Counted from the stretch's first letter, positions 1 to 10,783 are shown. The stretch: 64,000 nt of DNA from Tranzscheliella williamsii (GCA_023212725.1 JALBYF010000045.1:1-64000); one strand, 5' to 3'. Translations and numbers: made by a program. Notes: generated by a model not told the origin, from the letters alone.

Positions 1-259
1 ACGAAAGCATTCGGCCGGATCGCTAATCGGGAATCCGGGTCGGGTTAGCGAGTTAGCGGGTCGATGAATCATTTCCCGGAAAAATTTGGGTGTGAACCGC
101 GAAAAATCGAAGAACTCTGACTGTGAAATGCGCAGCGTAGGGTCTGGTGTCTTGCCATGGGGGAAGTCAACGCTGAGCGACCATTACCGACCATCACTGC
201 CGTTCTGTGGCGGTCCTTTGCTTCATCTGCAGCGCTTGTGATTGCGCGCTGCTGCTACC

Positions 260-2452
260 ATGACCGAGCTGGCGTCCGCGCCTTCGTATGCGGGCCGCTG
301 GGCACGGCTCGCCCCGCCCCTCTCTGCATGGATCCAGTCGCATCTGGCCGACCTCGGCTTCGCCCAGATGACCCCCGTCCAGGCGTCCACCATCCCCCTC
401 TTCCTCGCCCACAAAGACGTCATCGTAGAGGCCGTCACCGGCTCCGGCAAGACGCTCGCCTTCGTCATCCCCGTCCTCGAAATGCTCCTCCGTCGCACCA
501 CCAAGCTCAAAAAGGACCAGGTGGGCGGCCTCATCATCTCGCCCACCAGAGAGCTCGCCGAGCAGATTCACAACGTTGTCCAAACATTTCTGGATGCCCA
601 GCCAAGCGAAGCGGTCGACCTCTCCGATAACGAACCTCACGCCCAAGACGACAACGACGACGACGACGACGACGATCTCAGCACATCCGAAGACAGCGAT
701 AGCGACAACGAAGCCGCGCGTCCGGCCAAGCCAAAGGCCAAGGCGAAAGTGCAGGCCACGATGCCAAAGAAGCTCAACCGCATCTCTGGCGTGCAGCTCG
801 TAGTTGGTGGCTCGAAGAGCACGCCACTAGACGACTACCGGCAGTTTCGCGACGGCGGGGCGGATATCCTGGTCGGGACGCCGGGGCGGCTGGAAGAGCT
901 TCTCTCCAAGAAAGGAGTCAAGAAGGCCGAGCTCGATGTGCTCGTCCTCGACGAGGCCGATCGGCTGCTGGACCTCGGCTTCACTGAGAATCTGCGTCGG
1001 ATTCTGGCGCTGCTTCCCAAGCAGCGCCGCACGGGGCTTTTCAGCGCCACCATGACCGATGCGCTGTCCGAGCTGGTCCGGATGGGGCTGCGCAATCCGG
1101 TCCGCGTCGTGGTCAAGGTGGAGGCCAAGGCGAAGCGCGATGCCAAGGCGGGCGCATCCCGGCCGGACGAGTCGCGCCGGACACCCGCGAGCCTGCAGAA
1201 CATGTACCAGGTCGCGCGACCCGAGAACAAGCTGGCCCAGCTCGTCCGCATCCTCCTGCTCGAGTCGGGCCCCAAGGGGATGGGCGGCGGTGCCAGCAAG
1301 TTCATCGTCTACTTTAGCACGTGCGCCCAGGTCAACTACTTTTACTCGGTCCTCAGCCAGCTCCCGCTCTTGCGCGACCACGCGATCCAGCTCCACGCGC
1401 TACACGGCAAGCAGACGCCCGGCAAGCGCAAGAGCATGTTCGACGCCTTTGTCGCCAGCACGCCTCTCGATGCTGCTGCCTCCTCCTCTGCACGCAGTGT
1501 CGCCGTTCTCTTCTGCACCGACGTCGCCGCCCGCGGCCTCGATCTGCCGGATGTGGACATGGTGGTGCAGTACGACCCGCCGACCGATCCCAAGGTCTTT
1601 TCGCACCGGTGCGGGCGGACAGCGAGGGCGGGGCGGCGAGGGCGCGCCGTGGTCATGCTGCACGCCGGCCGCGAGGAGGACTTTGTGGGCTATCTGCAAG
1701 TGAAGCGGATCCCACTGGCGCGGTATCCGTACCTCTCTGCCGAGCTGGAGGGGGTGGTGGAGCCTGCGGCGGTGGAGGATGGGGGGGGCGGCGACGGGGG
1801 GGCGCGGGAATTGGAGGCGGCGGTGCGGGGGGTGGCGATGGGGGATCGCGAGGTGTATGAGCTGTCGGTGCGCGGCTATGTCTCGTACGTGCGCGCGTAC
1901 TCGAAGCACGAGATGAGCTATCTCTTCCGGCTGGCGGATTTAGATCTCGCGGGCGTGGCGCATGCGTTTGGGCTGATCCGGCTGCCGGCCATGCCCGAGC
2001 TGCGCGCGCGCCGTGCTGCCGGGATGCGCTACGACGAGGAGCCGCTCGACTTTGCCGCGCTCGCCTACCGCGACCGTGCCAAGGAGCGCGCCCGCCTCGC
2101 CCACCTCGCCACCCCACCGCACACCCCCGCTCCACCCCCTCCCCAACCCCCCCCCGCCCCCGCTGCAGACAAGTCCGCCTGGTCCGCTCAGAAAGACCGC
2201 CGTGCCGCCCGCGAAGCCCGCCGCGAAAAACGCGCCCGCAAACACGCCTTCCTCTCCTCCACCCCCGCGGCCCCCTCCCCACCCCCCGAAGAAGAGGACG
2301 ACTGGAACGCAGACTACCGCGAGCTCAAGCGCCAGAAACGCCAGCAGGTCAAGCAGAATCTCGCCCGCCCTGGCGGCGACCTCGCCCCGCCAGACCCGGT
2401 CTCCGATTCCGACGCGTCCGCCTCCGACGCCGAGCCCTTCTTCGTCGTTTAG
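260..2452 (+). CDS. SPB4: ATP-dependent rRNA helicase SPB4 (DEAD-box, DDX55 type)
   Basis: 730-residue single-exon DEAD-box helicase. The family member Spb4/DDX55 acts in the nucleolus on pre-60S ribosomal particles. Visible motifs in order: Q motif (GFAQMTPVQ, about 33-41), Walker A GSGKT (61-65), PTRELAEQ, GTPGRL, DEAD (231-234), SAT (FSATMTD), the motif V region CTDVAARGLDLPD and motif VI HRCGRTARAGRRGRA. The Spb4-type C-terminal extension follows, with a lysine- and arginine-rich tail. An aspartate-rich insert (about 122-152) and a lysine-rich stretch split motif Ia from the GG block, which is longer than usual in this family. The open frame extends 18 nt upstream only from a TTG, so I chose the ATG at 260 in the context ACCATGA. 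It converges on the histidine kinase gene. Confidence 0.93.
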   Translation: MTELASAPSYAGRWARLAPPLSAWIQSHLADLGFAQMTPVQASTIPLFLAHKDVIVEAVTGSGKTLAFVIPVLEMLLRRTTKLKKDQVGGLIISPTRELAEQIHNVVQTFLDAQPSEAVDLSDNEPHAQDDNDDDDDDDLSTSEDSDSDNEAARPAKPKAKAKVQATMPKKLNRISGVQLVVGGSKSTPLDDYRQFRDGGADILVGTPGRLEELLSKKGVKKAELDVLVLDEADRLLDLGFTENLRRILALLPKQRRTGLFSATMTDALSELVRMGLRNPVRVVVKVEAKAKRDAKAGASRPDESRRTPASLQNMYQVARPENKLAQLVRILLLESGPKGMGGGASKFIVYFSTCAQVNYFYSVLSQLPLLRDHAIQLHALHGKQTPGKRKSMFDAFVASTPLDAAASSSARSVAVLFCTDVAARGLDLPDVDMVVQYDPPTDPKVFSHRCGRTARAGRRGRAVVMLHAGREEDFVGYLQVKRIPLARYPYLSAELEGVVEPAAVEDGGGGDGGARELEAAVRGVAMGDREVYELSVRGYVSYVRAYSKHEMSYLFRLADLDLAGVAHAFGLIRLPAMPELRARRAAGMRYDEEPLDFAALAYRDRAKERARLAHLATPPHTPAPPPPQPPPAPAADKSAWSAQKDRRAAREARREKRARKHAFLSSTPAAPSPPPEEEDDWNADYRELKRQKRQQVKQNLARPGGDLAPPDPVSDSDASASDAEPFFVV

Positions 2453-2870
2453 CCCCCGCGCCCACCGATACCCGCCCGCTGCCCCCGTCCCGCCCCTGTA
2501 AAGTGCAGCCCGCTGGACGGCCAGCCTTCCCACACAGCACCACGCACACCCACAAGTCCAGAACAGTGAAAGGGACAGCCGTAACCTCTGCACCGAAAGA
2601 GTGGACCCACACCTAATGAGCTTTGGTTGTTGATCTTCAACTAGAACCGTCAACTAGTGTACATAAAGTGGAGCGTGGAAGCGGGAAAACTGACAGAGCC
2701 GCAGCAGGACATCGGTAGCGGACAGGGGAATGGCACGTTGAAGAGGCCGTAAGAGGGACAGGGAATGCGCGTGACTTGGGAACCACGGAGAAACAATCAC
2801 TGGGCGAGGCGACGGAAGAGGGCGGCGGGCGGCACGGAAGCGGAGGGGTAGGGATCAGCGAGGCGGAAGG
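2453..2870. other. Convergent intergenic region between SPB4 and histidine kinase
   Basis: 418 bp between two convergent stop codons. The first part is C-rich and no convincing ORF or RNA gene is seen. It presumably holds both 3' UTRs. Confidence 0.6.
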
Positions 2871-5800
2871 CTACGATGACGACGACGGGGCGGGGCGGCT
2901 TGTGCGTGCGGCGTGGTCGTCGGACGCTTCCTCCATAGAAGGCCCGAGCGAGGGACCCTCTGAGCCATCCTCCATGGCGCGCACCATCTCGCCTTCCAGA
3001 TCCCTGCCCAGGCCACCCTGCTCGCGCGACGACCGGCGGATAAAGATCGGCGGCTTGTCCGCCAGCGCCGTCTCGGGGGCCGAGAGCACCTTGGGCGCCG
3101 GTTTGCATTTGGCCGGCATCGGGTCGTTGGCCACCACCTTGACGGGGCCATGCCACTGCGCGCGTCGCTTGTGTGCCTTGTGCGGCTTATCCTGGCTCAT
3201 TTCGACAAGATCCATGTCGATATCACCCTGACTGCTCGGAGTCGCAGTCGAAAACTCGGTTGCGCCAATCACGCCTAGACTGATCGCGTGGGACTGCAAC
3301 TGCGCCGCGGACATGGACGCGGTGGAAGCAGTGGAAACGGTCGAAGCGGTCGAAGGTCCGGAAAGATCAACAGTCAGATGCGTAGGCGTGCGAGGACTGA
3401 CACTGGCGGCAATCTCGGAAGCAACCGCCTCTCGCTCCGCGATCGGGTTGAAAGACCCTCTGGGACCACTCTGAATGGAACGTGGACCCATGACGGTTTC
3501 CGTAGATTCTCGTTCGACCAATCGAGGCGGAGCACCCGTGGATGAGGTGGTCTCGAGTTCGGCTGCTTCCACCTTCTTCACTGCAAAGTAGTCGGCTTGA
3601 GAAGGTGACGCCACATAACGCGACAGGCTCTGCCGTGTAGACGGGTCGAAGAGCCACTTGACCAGTGTCGTCTCCAGCGCGGCGCTTTTGACCGGCTTGG
3701 ACAGGTAGTCGGACATGCCCACCGCCAGGCACTTTTCCCGGTCCCCCCGAATCGCCGAGGCCGTCATGGCGATGATCGGTGTCGTCCGAATGTCGACGCT
3801 GTCCGACTTGCGCAACCTCTTGGTAGCCTCATAGCCGTCGCAGTTGGGCATATGGCAGTCCATCAAGATCAGATCGTACGGTCGCTTGGCCATCTCTTCG
3901 ATCGCCTCCAATCCATCTTTGGCCACCTTGCAACTGAAACCCATCTTCTTCAACGTCTTGAGCGCGATCTGGGCATTGATCAGATTGTCTTCGGCCACCA
4001 GGATCCAGATATCCTTTCTTGGCCTTTGCAGTGGATTCTCGCTGACACCCAGGCTGCTTGTGGCTTCATCCATGGTAATGTCGGTCACCGACATATCGTC
4101 GGAAGAAGATTCGTGGCCTGATTCGAGCACCTTGACCTTGGCAAAGGGAATGCTGAACCAAGCGTTGGAACCCTTGTTTTCCACCGACTCGAGGCCGATA
4201 GTGCCTCCCATCAAGTCGACTAGGTTCTTGCAAATCGATAGCCCAAGACCAGTGCCTCCGAACCGGCGAGCGAAGGACGGGTCTGCCTGGCTGAACGGCT
4301 GGAAGAGCTTCTTGAGCGTGGTTTGAGAGATACCACATCCGGTATCACGGACCTCGAAGTGAACATGGAGACTGCCAGAGTCCTCGAACGTCTCGATAAC
4401 ACGAAGCGTGATGGAACCAGCGGCGGTGAATTTGATAGCGTTGGTCAGCAAGTTCGTCAATACTTGTCGAAGTCGGCCGGCATCACCAATGATTTGGCCA
4501 GTATAATTGAGCTGACACTCGTTGCGGAATTCAAGCGACTTCTTCTGCGTCGCAAACGACAGCATCTTCTGAGTGTCCATGATGACAACATTCAAGTTGA
4601 AAGCAGCTTTTTCAAGATCCATCTTGCCGAGCTCGAGCTTCTCAAAGTCGAGAATGTCGTTGATGACGGTGAGCAGAGCGTCGGCGGAACGCTGGATGTT
4701 TTCTGCAAAGTCCCTCTGTTCTTTCGTCAGTACGGTATCGCAGAGGAGCTCCGACAAGCCAATGACGCCGGCGATAGGTGTGCGGATCTCATGACTCATG
4801 TTGGCGAGGAACTCGGACTTGATGCGACTCGCTTCCTTAGCTGCTGTTTCGGCGGCCAAAGCGCGCGAGCGCTCATGCAACGATTCTTCGAGCTTGAGTT
4901 CAGCGCGTCGTCGATCGGTAATGTCCATGGAAGCGCCAACGACGCCAATGATGGTTCCTTCGTTACCATCGTGTTCGTAAGACTCATCACGTTGAGGTGT
5001 ATATTGTGTTCTGAACCACCGACCTTCGATCTCCATTTCCTGAACGATCGATTCGCCATTCAAAGCACGACCGATGGCTTCACGGATCCCTACAGAATCC
5101 CACACCTCATAGATGCTACGACCGATCATGCTCTTTTGACCTGCACGTTTGCCGGTGCCGCTGGCGTGACTCTGACTGTTCGTTTGCGATTCGGAATCTT
5201 TGAGTTCTTCGCTCCGTGCATGCGCAGTGCCGGCACCAGACAGCGAGCCAGACATGGAATTGCCGGATCCAGAGGCATCGCCGTCCGAACCATTAGGAGT
5301 TCCGGGCGCCAGTCGAAGCGAGCGCACGCCAGGCCCTTCGGCGATAGTGATGATAGCATCCAGGTCAATAGACCAGATGGTCACATGAGCGTGATTGATG
5401 ACGCTGGTAAGTTGGGCCTGCGTCTTGCGGGAAGCCTCCAGGGCTTTAACCTCACTGTCGCAATCGGTGCAGCTTCCATACCACTTGATGATCTCTCCGG
5501 TTTGCTGATCTCGGAGAGGCAGGGCACGACCAAGCATCCACTTCCACTGGCCGTCGTATTGTCGGCATCGGTACATGGTCTGGTAAGGCTCGCCCGTCCG
5601 TAGAGAATGCGACCAACGCTTGTTGGTCTCGACCATATCGTCCTCATGGAAAACCTGCTGCCAACCCAGTCCTTTACTGTCGTTCGCTCTGAGCCCTGTG
5701 TAGCGATACCAGCCTTCGTTGTACCAGTCGTGGTGACCATCAGGCCTAGTGGTCCACAGGAGCTGCGGCATGCTGTCGCAGATGGTTCGGAAATATTCCT

Positions 5801-7466
5801 CACCTTTCTTCTCCACCTCCTGCTTTTTAAGCATTTCGGACTCTGTGATATCTATGAGAGTAATAAATCCGCCGATATGCTCGCCAAAGCCGCCAGCGCC
5901 TCGTATTGGCTTGGCACTGATATCGAAGATGCGCTTGGTGCCAGTGTCTGTAGCCACGCATCCGATTCGCACTGGTTTGGTCATCTGACCAAGAACGGCT
6001 GCCCTGTAAATGGGCCAGGACTCTTCTGGGAAAGGCTTCGAGAAATCTTCCGTATAACAATCCATTACATCAGAAAGCCAGGAGAGATCCACTTCGAGAT
6101 TTTCGTTTTTGTCTCTCATTTTGGCCTTCTTCTCCTCTTTGCTTGCATCCTGCGGGTTCTTCTTCTCGAATGCTTTCAACAGCTCGTCACAAGCACGGTT
6201 CCGAATGACTGTGGACCCATCAGAGGACAGCGCCAATATCGCTGTTTCGATCGTGTTGAAGACGCCATCTTTAAGCTGTTCGGCCTTATTGAGCTGAAGG
6301 TCTGCTGGACTCATCCGTCTTTCTGCCAGACGCGTTGGAACGATGCTAACGGTAAAGTAAGCCTCGTGGATCAGATGACCGCTGCGAGGCTCCATGCCCT
6401 CGCTTCGAGCCGATGTGTTAGGCGAGATGGCGCTGTCGGCGGGTGAAAAGGCTTTTTCAGCATTCGAGGAAATGTTTCGAGCAAAATGATTGTTAAACGT
6501 TTCGGAAAAGACCTCGTCGGTGGAGTGCCAGGCTGAGACCGACAGATCGGCGGAGAAAAACTTGTTGTCATCTTGAATAAAAGTGAGTCGGGTGACCACG
6601 GGCGGAGCCCAGGCAGCGGTGGCCTTGACCTGAGCAGCCTCGTTCAAGGCGAGTGTAAAGTCTTGTCTACATGACTCGGCGACGAGCTTTTCCATAGTTT
6701 GGCCCATGCAGTCAACGCCGGTCATGAGGAATATACTCTCGCAGGGACGATTCATCATACGTATTCTGCGGTTTTGGTCGAGCACGACCATGGGGCTCGG
6801 CGCAAAGTAAAGCGCCCTGACGGACTCATCAAGATCGAACATATTAACAGAAGACTCGGAGTTGGAGTAGGTGGAGGCACCGGAAGGGAAAGGGCCCGGA
6901 TGAGCGGGTGGCGACTGAGCTTGACCGGTAGACGTGACCCAGCGACGAGAGGAGGCGTGGGAAAGATCGGAACTGGAGCTTGGACTCGGAATGACGGCTG
7001 CTGTGGTTGGGGTCGTGGCTTGGGAACTGAAGCTGCTCTTTGTGCGGTGGAGACCTGGACCAGCAGCCTGACCGGAAGCAAGAGGCTTCGGAGAGGATAC
7101 CGCCTTTGTAGGTGGAAGCACGGTGTAATGCGGGGCAGTCAAGGACTCAGAGAGTACGGTGAGCTGCTCGGTGGACTGGTTTGCAGACGAGGGTGCAGCC
7201 GCCCCGGCGTTGGGCGTTTCGAAGCGGGCCTTCTTGGTGGAAGGGCTGACAGCACTGGCTGCCTTGGCGAGAGTATCTGGTTGTGCGATTGGTCCAGGGT
7301 CCGTATCGAAATCGGCACCTGAACGCTTACGGGAATGAGAGGGGGACAAAGCTCGGTCTGACTGAGGAGGCGAAATGGTGGCGAAAGTGCAGCACTCCGG
7401 GCGAGCTCCAAGACCCTTGGTTATCAGAGTCCAAGAACAGGAGTGTGGGAGAAATGGTGGTAGCAA
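2871..7466 (-). CDS. Hybrid histidine kinase with several PAS domains and a receiver domain
   Basis: Soluble hybrid sensor kinase; up to 1531 codons are open. Order: low-complexity Ser/Pro N-terminus (1-205), PAS-like region from about 213, a second PAS-like region near 405, a clear PAS/PAC (about 555-670, with DWYNEGWYRYTG and DGQWKWMLG), a further PAS-like segment, HisKA with the phospho-acceptor His892 in MSHEIRTP, HATPase (N box NLLTNAIKFT, G boxes DTGCGI and FGGTGLGL), and a receiver domain with phospho-acceptor Asp1203 in LILMDCHMP. No membrane span is seen. It should autophosphorylate and feed a phosphorelay to an HPt protein. The start is unresolved: position 7466 is TTG, an in-frame TAA lies just upstream, and the first in-frame ATG is at 6842. 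The 200 residues before that ATG look coding, so an upstream exon is likely. The end at 2871 (TAG) is firm. Confidence 0.9.
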   Translation of the reverse strand: MLPPFLPHSCSWTLITKGLGARPECCTFATISPPQSDRALSPSHSRKRSGADFDTDPGPIAQPDTLAKAASAVSPSTKKARFETPNAGAAAPSSANQSTEQLTVLSESLTAPHYTVLPPTKAVSSPKPLASGQAAGPGLHRTKSSFSSQATTPTTAAVIPSPSSSSDLSHASSRRWVTSTGQAQSPPAHPGPFPSGASTYSNSESSVNMFDLDESVRALYFAPSPMVVLDQNRRIRMMNRPCESIFLMTGVDCMGQTMEKLVAESCRQDFTLALNEAAQVKATAAWAPPVVTRLTFIQDDNKFFSADLSVSAWHSTDEVFSETFNNHFARNISSNAEKAFSPADSAISPNTSARSEGMEPRSGHLIHEAYFTVSIVPTRLAERRMSPADLQLNKAEQLKDGVFNTIETAILALSSDGSTVIRNRACDELLKAFEKKNPQDASKEEKKAKMRDKNENLEVDLSWLSDVMDCYTEDFSKPFPEESWPIYRAAVLGQMTKPVRIGCVATDTGTKRIFDISAKPIRGAGGFGEHIGGFITLIDITESEMLKKQEVEKKGEEYFRTICDSMPQLLWTTRPDGHHDWYNEGWYRYTGLRANDSKGLGWQQVFHEDDMVETNKRWSHSLRTGEPYQTMYRCRQYDGQWKWMLGRALPLRDQQTGEIIKWYGSCTDCDSEVKALEASRKTQAQLTSVINHAHVTIWSIDLDAIITIAEGPGVRSLRLAPGTPNGSDGDASGSGNSMSGSLSGAGTAHARSEELKDSESQTNSQSHASGTGKRAGQKSMIGRSIYEVWDSVGIREAIGRALNGESIVQEMEIEGRWFRTQYTPQRDESYEHDGNEGTIIGVVGASMDITDRRRAELKLEESLHERSRALAAETAAKEASRIKSEFLANMSHEIRTPIAGVIGLSELLCDTVLTKEQRDFAENIQRSADALLTVINDILDFEKLELGKMDLEKAAFNLNVVIMDTQKMLSFATQKKSLEFRNECQLNYTGQIIGDAGRLRQVLTNLLTNAIKFTAAGSITLRVIETFEDSGSLHVHFEVRDTGCGISQTTLKKLFQPFSQADPSFARRFGGTGLGLSICKNLVDLMGGTIGLESVENKGSNAWFSIPFAKVKVLESGHESSSDDMSVTDITMDEATSSLGVSENPLQRPRKDIWILVAEDNLINAQIALKTLKKMGFSCKVAKDGLEAIEEMAKRPYDLILMDCHMPNCDGYEATKRLRKSDSVDIRTTPIIAMTASAIRGDREKCLAVGMSDYLSKPVKSAALETTLVKWLFDPSTRQSLSRYVASPSQADYFAVKKVEAAELETTSSTGAPPRLVERESTETVMGPRSIQSGPRGSFNPIAEREAVASEIAASVSPRTPTHLTVDLSGPSTASTVSTASTASMSAAQLQSHAISLGVIGATEFSTATPSSQGDIDMDLVEMSQDKPHKAHKRRAQWHGPVKVVANDPMPAKCKPAPKVLSAPETALADKPPIFIRRSSREQGGLGRDLEGEMVRAMEDGSEGPSLGPSMEEASDDHAARTSRPAPSSSS

Positions 7467-8943
7467 CAGAGGACGGCCTTAACGAATCAACGGCAGTTTG
7501 AATGAGCTGGGAAAAGAACAGGAGAAGAGTTGCTCAAGATGAAAGCCTCGATGTCTGCTGTCCTAACGACGGCGTGCCAGTATCACAATGTACCTGAGAT
7601 GTATTGGACGGAAGACTTGAAGGATGCCAGCTTGGTAGCGAGCGGCAGTACCAAGAGCAACACCGACCGAAGCAAACCAACCGAGATTGATGGTGAAGAA
7701 AGCGCGGTGGAGAGCAGGAAGGTGGCGAAAAGACAAGTCACGACAGCGGCAGAGGAGGGGAGAGCGTCAATGATAAGTCGCCATCTGAATCCGTTCGGAC
7801 GCAAAGCCCGTGGCAGCGGATTTAATTACAGAGCGGTGCAATATTAGCAGAGCGCAATATACTAGCTGCAACGTAAAGCCAGCTGCGCCGTCGGAGAACT
7901 ATGAAAATATAGACGTTATAGGCTGGGTTGACGATCGATCTTCGGTCGTCGGAGTAGAATATCGAGATAGGAATACACCAAGACAAATCATAACAGATAA
8001 ATGAACTGATACAAGCCGGGTTGCGAATTTACGTGGCTATCCAAACTAGGCGAATTTGTATTTCGGCCTACAGCCAAACCACCACGGTGCGTTTCTACGC
8101 ACCACATCGTATATCAAAGCTGGTGATGCGATAGGCAAACTAGTTTGTAGTCCCACCACGACTTACTTATGAAGAAGTATGTGGTGCCATCAGCTCTGAT
8201 ACTATAACACGATGTGATGCGTAGAAACGCGTGCTGAACCGTAGCGAAGGAGCCGACCTGTCAAGCTAGCACGATTCTCCTTCCCCCATCTGCTGCTTGG
8301 TCTGACCAACCATCGAGACCCGCTATGTGGTGTGCTTAGAGGGCGGCGCTGCCTGATCCTGTATGCGTATCCGCACCTCCTTAGGCACTTGCACTTGGCT
8401 CGCGATCAGTTTGAAACATCCATTAGCTTCTCTTGGGCAGCCTACCGCCGGGCAGACCCTAGAGGGGAGGATGATGATTTCTGCAAGTTTCACCGCCAAA
8501 CTGCGAACCGCGCGGATTTGCATAAGCGAAACAGGGTTGTTGCAGGGTCAAATCCATCCGAATGTTAGGTTTGAGACTTCACTTTGCGCAACGGACGGAT
8601 GACGAGAACGACGCCGCGCAGCTGCACGCGACGACCGCCATCCCCACCCGACGCAGCCGCCAAAGGCGCGCCCGCTTGCCTTGTATCAAGCTGCGATGAG
8701 TGGCGAATGCTCCTCCTGCAGCCCACATCACCACGGTACCTCCAGACCAGAGATTCGGCAAAGACTTCACCAAGTCACACTCTGACCGTTGTTTTCAGGG
8801 AAGAGAGTCACTGCAGAAGCGGGTGCGTACAAATTACAAACAGCAAAAGCTCGGGAAAGGTCGCAGGAAGCCGTGCACTCAAAACACGGAGACAGCATCA
8901 ATTTAGTGTTGGAAGATTGCGAGGAACAAGGATGGAATGTGCA
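7467..8943. other. Intergenic region upstream of histidine kinase, downstream of malate synthase
   Basis: About 1.5 kb. It should hold the histidine kinase promoter and probably its first exon; I could not place that exon. A foldback sequence lies at 8085-8245 (separate entry). Short ORFs here begin at non-ATG codons or show no recognisable protein, so none is called. Confidence 0.5.
8085..8245. repeat. Foldback (inverted-repeat) element, MITE-like
   Basis: The left arm (about 8085-8130) and right arm (about 8180-8245) are imperfect inverted copies. The best block, GCGTTTCTACGCACCACATCG on the left, recurs reverse-complemented on the right with one mismatch, and AGCTGGTG/AGCTGATG extends it inward after a small indel. 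The loop holds a 12-bp palindrome, CAAACTAGTTTG (8136-8147). The outer ends are diverged and no clear target duplication was found, so the boundaries are approximate. There is no coding capacity. Confidence 0.6.
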
Positions 8944-10657
8944 TCAAATCCGGGCGGGGGCGTGGTTGTGAGGAAGGTGAGAGTAGAGGGCCGACGTGAG
9001 GAACTCGTCGGGCGCGGGGGCGCGGACCTGGTCCGCGATGTATCGCTTGGCGGTTTCAACGCTCTTGCCAATCTTAGTGACCTTTGCCGCCTCTTCGTCG
9101 AGCAATCGGTCGATATAGGCCGGGGTGATGGCATTGCCCTCGGCGGTCTTCTGCTTGTGGTAGACCCAGGCCCAGAGGCCAAGACGCGAGATTTCGCCCG
9201 TAGCGGCGTCCTCCATCATGTTGGCGACAGGCACACAGCCCAGGCCGTTGAGCCAGTTGGCACAGTAGACGAGAAGAGCGGCGACGTTGGCTCGCACACC
9301 CGCCTCGGTAATCTGACCAGGAACGTTCGAGTTGAGCAGGTCAAGGGCAGACACTTTGACCTCCTCGCGTCGGACATGGTACTGGTTGGGGCCGAGCATG
9401 TTCTTGTCAAAGACATCAAGCGCGATCTTGACAAGTGCGGGATGGGCAACCCAGGTGCCATCGTGGCCTGCCTGTACCTCTCGAAGCTTGTCGGCTCGGA
9501 CCTTCTCCATGGCCGCATCGTTTGCCTGTGGATTGTCCTTGATGGGAATTTGGGCAGCCATACCGCCAATGGCAGCGACGCTTCGCTTGTGGCATGTCTG
9601 GATAAGCAGGTTGACGTAGGCCTGCATAAAGGGCACCGTCATAGTAACGGCGGATCGATCGGGCAGGATCGCGCCGGTGCTGTATCGCTGTCGCTTGATA
9701 AACGAGAAGATGTAGTCCCAGCGACCACAGTTGAGTCCGGACGAGTGGTTTCGCAGCTCGTACAGGATCTCGTCCATCTCAAAGGCGGCGGTGATGGTCT
9801 CAATCAGCACAGTGCCTCGGATGGTGCCTCGCGGCATCTTGATGTAGTCCTGCGAGAGATTGAAGACGTCGTTCCAGAGCCGAGCCTCGAGGTGGCTTTC
9901 CATCTTGGGCAGGTAGAAGTAAGGACCGAAGCCTGATCGAACCAGCTCATGAGCGTTGTGGAAAAAGTAGAGACCAAAGTCGACAAGGGAGCCGGACATG
10001 GGCTTGCCATCAACGAGGATGTGCTCCTCGTTGAGGTGCCAACCTCGGGGTCGTACGAGCAAGGTAGCGGTCTGGCCCAGAGGCTTGAGCTTGTATTCCT
10101 TGCCGTTGCTTTGCTTGAAATCAATGCTTCGCGTAACAGCGAGATGCATGTTGACCTGTCCATCCAACAAGTTGGCCCATGTAGGCGATGTCGAGTCCTC
10201 GAAATCGGCCATGTAAGTGTAGGCACCCGAGTTGAGGGCGTTGATGACCATCTTCTTGTCGACAGGGCCCGTGATTTCCACTCGTCGGTCGCGAAGACCG
10301 GGAGCGGGGGGAGCACACTGCCAGGTAGGGTCATTGCGGATGTGTGCAGTCTCGGGGAGGAAATCGGGCAAAGCACCTCCGTCGAACTTGGTCTGACGGA
10401 GCTGACGGGCCTTGAGCAGAGACTGCCTTGTGTTTTCAAAGGAACGGTGCAAGACGGCCAAAAACTTGAGCGCCTCGGGGGTCAGAATCGAGGCATGCTC
10501 ACCCTCGACTTTGCCTATATCGATAAAAGCAGGAGGAGCAGTGATAATCATTATGGGGAAACGTCAGCAAGCCCATTCTCGATCTCGCAGCAGGAATGTG
10601 TGGGCAAGTATGGTCCAAAGGCTACTTACCAAGAACTCGAACGCCTTCAACAGACAT
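8944..10657 (-). CDS. MLS1: Malate synthase (glyoxylate cycle)
   Basis: Condenses glyoxylate and acetyl-CoA to malate. Two exons: 10657-10630 and 10514-8944, with a 115-nt intron (GTAAGT...ATATAG). The join gives [16 protein letters not shown], the expected start of fungal malate synthases, and a protein of 532 residues. Conserved blocks include the family signature around [27 protein letters not shown], and [17 protein letters not shown], which holds the catalytic aspartate. A long ORF opens at an ATG at 10551, but that ATG lies inside the intron. The C-terminus Ala-Arg-Ile fits the broad peroxisomal PTS1 pattern [SAC][KRH][LMI] but is not the usual SKL. A TATA-like box lies about 130 bp upstream. 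Confidence 0.96.
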
Positions 10658-10783
10658 CTTGATAAAGGCTTTGATCTACGTGATGTGAGAGGAAGAGGAG
10701 AAAAGTATGAACTTGACTGGAAGACCGACGGAGGGAAGAGGTGGGTGGGAATCGAGCATGTGCCAGTGTGCGAGAGGTAGTAG

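Noticed and set aside
4323..5603. 426-codon open frame opposite the histidine kinase
   Set aside because: Complete overlap with HATPase, HisKA and PAS regions on the other strand; the product resembles a reverse-complement shadow.
8584..9936. 450-codon open frame on the plus strand opposite malate synthase
   Set aside because: It is antisense to a strongly conserved enzyme, its start is not clearly an ATG with upstream signals, and the sequence has no recognisable domain. Long antisense frames are common opposite codon-biased GC-rich genes.
10515..10551. ATG at 10551 as the malate synthase start
   Set aside because: It lies within an intron; splicing from an exon at 10630-10657 gives the conserved [11 protein letters not shown]-terminus.
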